From assembly GCF_030297595.1 (NCBI RefSeq), contig NZ_AP028138.1, forward strand, positions 1,054,001-1,118,000: 64,000 nt of DNA, given 5' to 3'. The stretch's first letter is position 1. Each line of letters starts with the position of its first letter. The DNA is from Polynucleobacter sp. HIN7. Its GTDB lineage: Bacteria > Pseudomonadota > Gammaproteobacteria > Burkholderiales > Burkholderiaceae. Under the pieces are notes generated by a model, which was given only the letters and a program-made list of their open reading frames with translations, was not told the DNA's origin and did no database searches. Shown here piece after piece: positions 58,892 to 64,000 of this stretch. The position numbers and the translations under genes were made by a program.

Positions 58892-60985
58892 ATGTCACTT
58901 CTATTACTCAACCGTGAAATCGGTATCCTCGAGTTTAATTCACGGGTTCTGGCGCAAGCGGAGGATCCGAAGATCCCCCTACTGGAGCGCATTCGCTTTC
59001 TGAGCATTGTCTCGAGTAATCTCGATGAGTTTTTTGAGATTCGGATGTCAGGTATCAAGGAACAGCTCATCGATAACCCCTTAAAGGTAGGCTCTGATGG
59101 GCGGACCATTGCAGAGAGTTATGAACTGGTCTCTCAACATGCCCACACCTTGGTTGAGCGCCAGTATCATCTTTATCAACAGGTGCTGATCCCGCAGTTA
59201 CGCAAAGCGGGTATTGAATTTTTACTACCCGATTACTGGAATGATGAACAGCGAGTTTGGGCTGAAGACTTCTTTAAAGAAGAACTCTTTCCCTTACTCA
59301 CACCCATCGCCCTCGATCCGGTTCACCCTTTCCCACGCGTCATCAATAAAAGCCTGAACTTTATCGTTCAACTTGATGGGAAGGATGCTTTTGGACGCAA
59401 GGCTAATCTTGCTGTGGTGCAAGCACCGCGCGCACTGCCTCGTTTGGTCAAAATGCCTCACCGCTTATCAGGCAATACGAACACCTTTGTATTTTTATCC
59501 TCCTTTATTCAAGCGTATGTGGGTCAGCTATTTCCGGGGATGAAAGTGCTTGGTTGCTATCCATTTCGGGTGACGCGTAATTCTGATCTGTTCGTTTCCG
59601 ATGATGAGATCACCGATCTTCGTCAAGCCTTGCAAGGCGAGCTACCTACCCGTCACTTGGGTGATGCAGTGCGCCTAGAGGCGAATATCAATATTCCAGA
59701 TGCTCTCTTACAGCGCTTATGCAAGGAAAATAATCTTGATATGCGCGATTGTTACCGTGTCAATGGCCCGGTCAATTTGGTCCGCCTTGCTCAACTCCCA
59801 GACTTGGTTGATGAGCCTAAGCTGGTCTTTAAACCATACACTCCTGCCATACCATTTAAGCACGGCTCAGGTAATGGAGCTGTCTCATTCTTTGAGCGCA
59901 TTAAGCAGGCCGATATTCTTTTGCATCATCCCTATGAGAGCTTTGAGCCCGTCTTAGATCTATTGCGCGAAGCAAGTCGCGATCCTCACGTATTGGCAAT
60001 TAAGCAAACGGTGTATCGGACTGGTGATAAATCGCCAGTCATGGAGGCTTTAATTGAGGCTGCCCAAAATGGCAAAGAGGTTACGGTGGTCCTTGAGCTC
60101 CTTGCCCGTTTTGATGAGCAAACCAATATCAACTGGGCAGCTCGCTTAGAGGAAGTGGGTGCACATGTGGTCTATGGAGTGGTCGGACATAAATGCCATG
60201 CCAAACTATTGCTGATCGTTCGTAAAGAGAAAATCCATAAGTCCGGAAAATCCTCATTGGTGCGCTATGCCCACCTTGGAACCGGCAACTATCACCCCCG
60301 TACCGCTAAGCTCTACACCGACTTTGGTTTGATGACCTGCGATCCACTCATCACCAAGGATGTGCATCAAGTTTTTCAGCAACTCACTGGCACTGGGATG
60401 CAGCTCGAGACCCGCGAACTGTGGGAAGCGCCCTTCACTATGCTCGAGCAACTCGTACATCACATCCGCGCCGAGACCAAGGCCGCAAAACAAGGTAAGA
60501 AAGCGCGCATTATCGGCAAGATGAATGCTCTTTTAGAAAAGACCATTATCGAAGAGCTCTATAAAGCCTCGCAGGCCGGAGTGAAGATCGATCTGATTGT
60601 GCGCGGGGTCTGCGCTCTGCGCCCTGGGGTGAAAGGTCTGTCCGAGAACATCAAGGTACGCTCGATTGTGGGTCGCTTTTTAGAGCATCACCGGATTTAT
60701 TACTTCTATCATGGCGGCTCTGAACAGGTCTATCTGTCGAGCGCAGATTGGATGGAGCGTAATCTCCTGCGCCGCGTGGAGGTTGCCTTCCCGGTAAAGG
60801 ATCCCAAACTCAAGCAACGGGTGATTAACGAGGGCTTAATGATTTTTCTCAAAGACAATGCCTCAGCATGGCTAATGAAGCCCGATGGTGGTTACGTGAA
60901 GAGTAAGCCACGCAGCAACCAAACCCCGATCGTGGGTCAGCTCGAACTGCTTAAGAAATTCGCTCGGGGGGAAAGCGCAGGGTAA
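58892..60985 (+). CDS. ppk: Polyphosphate kinase 1
   Basis: A 697-residue enzyme of standard length that makes polyphosphate from ATP. MSLLLLNREIGILEFNSRVLAQAED and RIRFLSIVSSNLDEFFEIR open the N-terminal domain; the phosphorylated His is His436 (GHKCHAKLLL), as in E. coli His435, and HLGTGNYHPRTAKLYTDFG, RSIVGRFLEHHRIYYFYHGG and NLLRRVEVAFPV complete the kinase half. It is divergent from ppx and its last 35 bases overlap the phoR gene convergently. Confidence 0.97.
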   Translation: MSLLLLNREIGILEFNSRVLAQAEDPKIPLLERIRFLSIVSSNLDEFFEIRMSGIKEQLIDNPLKVGSDGRTIAESYELVSQHAHTLVERQYHLYQQVLIPQLRKAGIEFLLPDYWNDEQRVWAEDFFKEELFPLLTPIALDPVHPFPRVINKSLNFIVQLDGKDAFGRKANLAVVQAPRALPRLVKMPHRLSGNTNTFVFLSSFIQAYVGQLFPGMKVLGCYPFRVTRNSDLFVSDDEITDLRQALQGELPTRHLGDAVRLEANINIPDALLQRLCKENNLDMRDCYRVNGPVNLVRLAQLPDLVDEPKLVFKPYTPAIPFKHGSGNGAVSFFERIKQADILLHHPYESFEPVLDLLREASRDPHVLAIKQTVYRTGDKSPVMEALIEAAQNGKEVTVVLELLARFDEQTNINWAARLEEVGAHVVYGVVGHKCHAKLLLIVRKEKIHKSGKSSLVRYAHLGTGNYHPRTAKLYTDFGLMTCDPLITKDVHQVFQQLTGTGMQLETRELWEAPFTMLEQLVHHIRAETKAAKQGKKARIIGKMNALLEKTIIEELYKASQAGVKIDLIVRGVCALRPGVKGLSENIKVRSIVGRFLEHHRIYYFYHGGSEQVYLSSADWMERNLLRRVEVAFPVKDPKLKQRVINEGLMIFLKDNASAWLMKPDGGYVKSKPRSNQTPIVGQLELLKKFARGESAG

Positions 60986-62243
60986 AGGTACTACCCTTGC
61001 CAAGCGTACTCTCAACCACTAACTGGGCTTGATGACGGCTCGCCACATGCTTCACAATCGCTAGCCCAAGACCGGTACCACCGGTCTCGCGCGAGCGACT
61101 CCGATCCACTCGATAGAAGCGCTCCGTTAAGCGTGGAATGTGTTCCGCTGAAATCCCAGGTCCCGTATCGGTTACCGAGAACTCGCCCTCACCCGCAGGA
61201 TTGATACCCCACGAGACCGTAACTGATCCCACTTCAGGTGTGTACCGTATGGCATTTGATACTAAATTACTAAAAGCCGATAACACCTCGCGCTCTTCAC
61301 CCAATAAATTACAGGTTGTATTGAGATTAAAGTTCAGAGCATGTTTACCCTGCGATAAGGCGTAGGCATCATTCTTAATGAGCGACATCAGATAGCTCAT
61401 GGAAACGCTGTTCAGAGGTGCTGGCTGCGTATTGGCCTCAAGGTTTGCCAGAGTTAAGAGGTCCTCAACTAAATTCTTCATGCGCTTACCTTGATCCATC
61501 ATCATCTCGAGGTATTGGGCCTTTTGCTCGGGTGGTAGATCCAAGGTTTGCATGGTCTCCAAAAAGCCCATCATGACGGTGAGCGGTGTGCGCATCTCAT
61601 GCGAAACATTGGCCACGAAATCACGCCGCATGGCCTCAGCCTTACTCAAATCCGTGATGTCCTGAATCAAGACTAAGCGGCGGTTCTCAGAGAACGGAAA
61701 TGCTTGCAGACGAAGTATCAGGCTTGAACCACTCATCTTCTCCAACACAATCGGCTCTTCATAATTGCGCTCAGTGATGTATTGCACAAACTCTGGTTTG
61801 CGGACGATGTAATGAATCCGTTGTAACACATCACGTTTGAGCTCAATCCCCAAAAAGCGTTCCGCAATCGCATTGCACCACTCGATTTGATCTTGATCAT
61901 CAAGCATCACAATACCATTCGGGGATGCCTGAAACGCCTCAATAAAGCGTTTATGCTGGCGCTCTGCCTGCTCAATGTCTTTACGCAAGCCAGTAATAAT
62001 GCGTTGGAGCTTGAAGAAGATTTCTGCCCAAGCGCCGCCAAATCCCGATAAATGAGAGATTCCTGCTCCCTTTACAAAGGCGTCTAGGCGGGATTGATTG
62101 ACATAGGCAATGAATAGGCTAAACACAATGATGAATACCGCAAGAAGCCAACCAAGCTCATCCCGTAGAAACCACTCACCAATCAAGCCAGCAACGCCGG
62201 CAAGCAGAAGGATTGGGATAAGGCGGAGAAATCCAGAAAGCAT
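60951..62243 (-). CDS. phoR: Phosphate-sensing histidine kinase PhoR
   Basis: A 430-residue inner-membrane kinase: two N-terminal helices (about 5-22 and 30-48), a PAS domain (about 96-200), a dimerisation domain with His215 in FVANVSHEMRTPLT, and an ATPase domain with FSNLVSNAIRYTPE (N box), DTGPGIS (G1) and GTGLGLAIVKH (G2). Architecture equals PhoR. It phosphorylates PhoB when phosphate is scarce. It lies 51 bases downstream of phoB, last in pst-phoU-phoB-phoR. Confidence 0.95.
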   Translation of the reverse strand: MLSGFLRLIPILLLAGVAGLIGEWFLRDELGWLLAVFIIVFSLFIAYVNQSRLDAFVKGAGISHLSGFGGAWAEIFFKLQRIITGLRKDIEQAERQHKRFIEAFQASPNGIVMLDDQDQIEWCNAIAERFLGIELKRDVLQRIHYIVRKPEFVQYITERNYEEPIVLEKMSGSSLILRLQAFPFSENRRLVLIQDITDLSKAEAMRRDFVANVSHEMRTPLTVMMGFLETMQTLDLPPEQKAQYLEMMMDQGKRMKNLVEDLLTLANLEANTQPAPLNSVSMSYLMSLIKNDAYALSQGKHALNFNLNTTCNLLGEEREVLSAFSNLVSNAIRYTPEVGSVTVSWGINPAGEGEFSVTDTGPGISAEHIPRLTERFYRVDRSRSRETGGTGLGLAIVKHVASRHQAQLVVESTLGKGSTFTLRFPPERIS

Positions 62244-62294
62244 GGCGACATCTTAGAGCATCTTCCGGAGATGCTCAAAAATTAAGCATAACGC

Positions 62295-63005
62295 CTAAGC
62301 TGGGGTTTTAGTGATCCGGTAGCCGCTACCGCGCACGGTCTCGATATATTGATCACAATTGGCTTCCGATAGGGCCGCGCGTAAGCGCTTAATATGGACA
62401 TCAACGGTCCGCTCCTCGATGTAGACCTGATCGCCCCAAACCCGATCCAGAAGATGCGAGCGGCTATGAACCCGCTCAGGATTGCCCATGAAGAACTGCA
62501 GAAGGCGGAATTCGGTTGGGCCCAAGTTGAGCGATTGCTCTTTTTCTCCAAGATGGGTTACTGTGATGCGATGAGTAACTGGGTCTAATAGAATGGGTCC
62601 GAGTTTTAATACATCGTCACTCATCCCTAAGACCGTATTACGTCGTAATAGTGCCCTCACCCGAGCAATGAGTTCATTTGGCGAAAATGGCTTGGTCACA
62701 TAATCGTCTGCCCCAGAGTCTAGCCCCTGGATCTTATCGGCTTCTGCGCCTTTGGCGGTCAGCATCAGAATGGGTATATTTTGTAACTCAGGACTAGCGC
62801 GAAGTTCTTTGGTGAATTGCACCCCCGATTTACCGGGCATCATCCAATCCAAGATCAATAAATCGGGTTTTTGAGATTTAATCTTTTGCAGCCCCTCCTC
62901 CGATTGCAGGGCACGCTCCACAGTAAAACCTGAATGAGTTAGATTAATCGCAATCAGTTCTGCAATCGAAGGTTCATCTTCAATAATCAGAATGCGGTGT
63001 GACAT
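62295..63005 (-). CDS. phoB: Phosphate response regulator PhoB
   Basis: A 236-residue OmpR-type regulator. Receiver with acidic pocket IIEDEPSIAE, phospho-acceptor Asp53 (LLILDWMMPG) and the switch Lys in DYVTKPFSPNEL; the C-terminal winged helix contains RVHSRSHLLDRVWGDQVYIEERTVDVHIKRLR, the DNA-recognition helix that reads TGTCA repeats. It would bind the three-repeat box at 53861-53893. The gene starts 3 bases after phoU's stop. Confidence 0.97.
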   Translation of the reverse strand: MSHRILIIEDEPSIAELIAINLTHSGFTVERALQSEEGLQKIKSQKPDLLILDWMMPGKSGVQFTKELRASPELQNIPILMLTAKGAEADKIQGLDSGADDYVTKPFSPNELIARVRALLRRNTVLGMSDDVLKLGPILLDPVTHRITVTHLGEKEQSLNLGPTEFRLLQFFMGNPERVHSRSHLLDRVWGDQVYIEERTVDVHIKRLRAALSEANCDQYIETVRGSGYRITKTPA

Positions 63006-63008
63006 GGG

Positions 63009-63713
63009 CTACTTAGTCGCCTCGCGAACTAGGTCATCATGTGGCACATGACGAACGTCGGCGCCTTTCACAATATAGATCACAAACTCTGCAATATTTT
63101 TTGAGTGATCTCCAATCCGCTCGATTGCTTTTGCAATCGATAAAAGATCCAGTCCGGTTGAGATCATCTTGGGATCTTCTGCCATGTAAGTAATGAGTTT
63201 ACGCACAAAACCCCTAAACTCTTCATCGATTTGTTTATCATCCTCAACCACTTTGGCAGCCGAGGCGGCATCAAGACGTGCAAAACAGTCAAGGGAACGG
63301 CGCAATAGCTCAATGGCCATTTGCCCGGAGAGCTTAATCTCCGCAGCATTAATTTTATAGTTCGGCGCCTGCTCAATCACGCGCTTGGCACGCTTCGCAA
63401 CAATTTCTGCTTCATCGCCGGCTCGTTCAAGATTGGTAATCGCCTTAGAAATCGCCATGACCAATCGCAAGTCACGGGCTGTTGGTTGACGACGCGCAAT
63501 TAACTCAGTGCATGCAGAATCAATTTCAACCTCTAAGGTATTAATTGATTTTTCTCGTTCAATGACTTGATTGCATAAATCAATATTAGTTTCTGAGAAT
63601 CCACGCATGGCAACCTCGACCTGGGACTCTACTAGGCCACCCATTTTAAGCAGCTTGCTACATAAAGAATTTAAGTCCTCGTCAAATTGAGATGATAGAT
63701 GGCGATCGTTCAT
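63009..63713 (-). CDS. phoU: Phosphate-system regulator PhoU
   Basis: A 234-residue all-helical protein made of two PhoU repeats (about 18-105 and 122-215). Family sequences visible are the E-x3-D-type metal motifs around NLERAGDEAEIVAKRA and ERIGDHSKNIAEFV. PhoU links the Pst transporter to PhoR and damps Pho signalling when phosphate is plentiful. It lies 12 bases after pstB and 3 before phoB. Confidence 0.96.
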   Translation of the reverse strand: MNDRHLSSQFDEDLNSLCSKLLKMGGLVESQVEVAMRGFSETNIDLCNQVIEREKSINTLEVEIDSACTELIARRQPTARDLRLVMAISKAITNLERAGDEAEIVAKRAKRVIEQAPNYKINAAEIKLSGQMAIELLRRSLDCFARLDAASAAKVVEDDKQIDEEFRGFVRKLITYMAEDPKMISTGLDLLSIAKAIERIGDHSKNIAEFVIYIVKGADVRHVPHDDLVREATK

Positions 63714-63725
63714 TGCTTCTCCTCA

Positions 63726-64000
63726 CTAACCAAAGCGACCAGTGATGTAATCCTCGGTTTCTTTACGCTTTGGCTTAATAAAAATTTCATCGGTTTTGCC
63801 GTATTCAATCAGTTCACCCAAATACATATAGGCGGTGAAATCAGAAACACGCGCAGCTTGTTGCATATTATGAGTCACAATCGCAATCGTGTAATCCTTT
63901 TTGAGCTCATTGATTAGCTCTTCGACCTTAGCCGTTGAAATGGGGTCTAGAGCTGAGGTTGGCTCATCCAATAACAGAACCGATGGCTTCACTGCGACAC
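63726..64000 (-). CDS. pstB: Phosphate ABC transporter ATPase PstB, C-terminal part (5' end outside window)
   Basis: The open frame runs off the right edge, so only the last 91 codons are seen. They contain Walker [15 protein letters not shown], the switch His of [15 protein letters not shown], and the C-terminal [12 protein letters not shown], the standard end of PstB. It energises high-affinity phosphate import with PstCA (outside). The Walker A and signature motifs are not in the window. Confidence 0.95.
   Translation of the reverse strand, partial: VAVKPSVLLLDEPTSALDPISTAKVEELINELKKDYTIAIVTHNMQQAARVSDFTAYMYLGELIEYGKTDEIFIKPKRKETEDYITGRFG

Noticed and set aside
1-64000. CRISPR arrays, insertion sequences, prophage genes or a replication origin
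   Set aside because: I saw no regularly spaced repeats, transposase or integrase genes, phage structural genes, or DnaA-box cluster in the window.

Overview
The window looks like chromosomal DNA of a freshwater Burkholderiales bacterium, most like Polynucleobacter. This is inferred from gene content, a moderate GC level (roughly 45-48% by eye), compact gene packing, and betaproteobacterial tRNA and Pho/PPK gene arrangements; no 16S gene is present to settle it. I see no insertion sequences, prophage, CRISPR array or replication origin. Coding density is very high and no gap without a gene exceeds about 250 bases.

Layout. 1-2321: thiamin synthesis (thiG end, thiE with an extra N-terminal region, thiD). 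2404-3246: an AT-rich zeta-toxin-like pair beside tRNA-Asn. 3256-7577: a periplasmic binding protein, an outer-membrane barrel, a small exported protein, a GMC oxidoreductase and a SYLF lipoprotein. 7722-10701: a four-gene ABC system of the DUF2796/ZrgA type (probable zinc uptake). 10692-12153: an arsenic operon (arsR-arsC-aquaporin). 12253-12784: a DinJ/YafQ toxin-antitoxin pair whose toxin has lost its C-terminus to a stop codon. 12807-16224: DUF502, a MarR-flavodoxin-pirin operon with a large palindromic operator, and htpX. 16325-21896: a photolyase/cryptochrome neighbourhood. 22007-25483: amino-acid permease, EF-hand protein and exported YtcJ-type amidohydrolase.

25594-30497 combines a diguanylate cyclase and a GAF/HD-GYP phosphodiesterase (overlapping genes) with a divergent processive GT2 synthase, a coupled outer-membrane barrel and an alanine-rich protein: a candidate minimal, c-di-GMP-linked exopolysaccharide locus. 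30528-38830 holds exported patatin-like lipases, a secretory lipase, two outer-membrane barrels, a PLP enzyme and a TPP-dependent decarboxylase. 39080-41117 has a LysR regulator opposite sbtA (bicarbonate transport), followed by what may be a truncated sbtB. 41144-47069: a second YtcJ-type protein with altered metal ligands, a sulfatase, two GNAT proteins, a Rap1a/Tai-like protein and tRNA-Arg. 47180-53088: an exported methyltransferase, an APC permease, a barrel, tRNA-Pro and a ZnuD-like TonB receptor with a histidine-containing companion.

53078-64000 is the most coherent block. A PlsC acyltransferase, a PlcP-type phosphoesterase, an Agt-type glycosyltransferase, diacylglycerol kinase and an OlsB-type acyltransferase lie next to ppx, ppk and the pstB-phoU-phoB-phoR operon. 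A three-repeat PhoB box lies just upstream of plcP. Together these suggest phosphate-starvation control of membrane lipid remodelling: phospholipid is hydrolysed to diacylglycerol, which is glycosylated or re-phosphorylated, with ornithine lipid made alongside, coupled to polyphosphate metabolism and the Pho two-component system.
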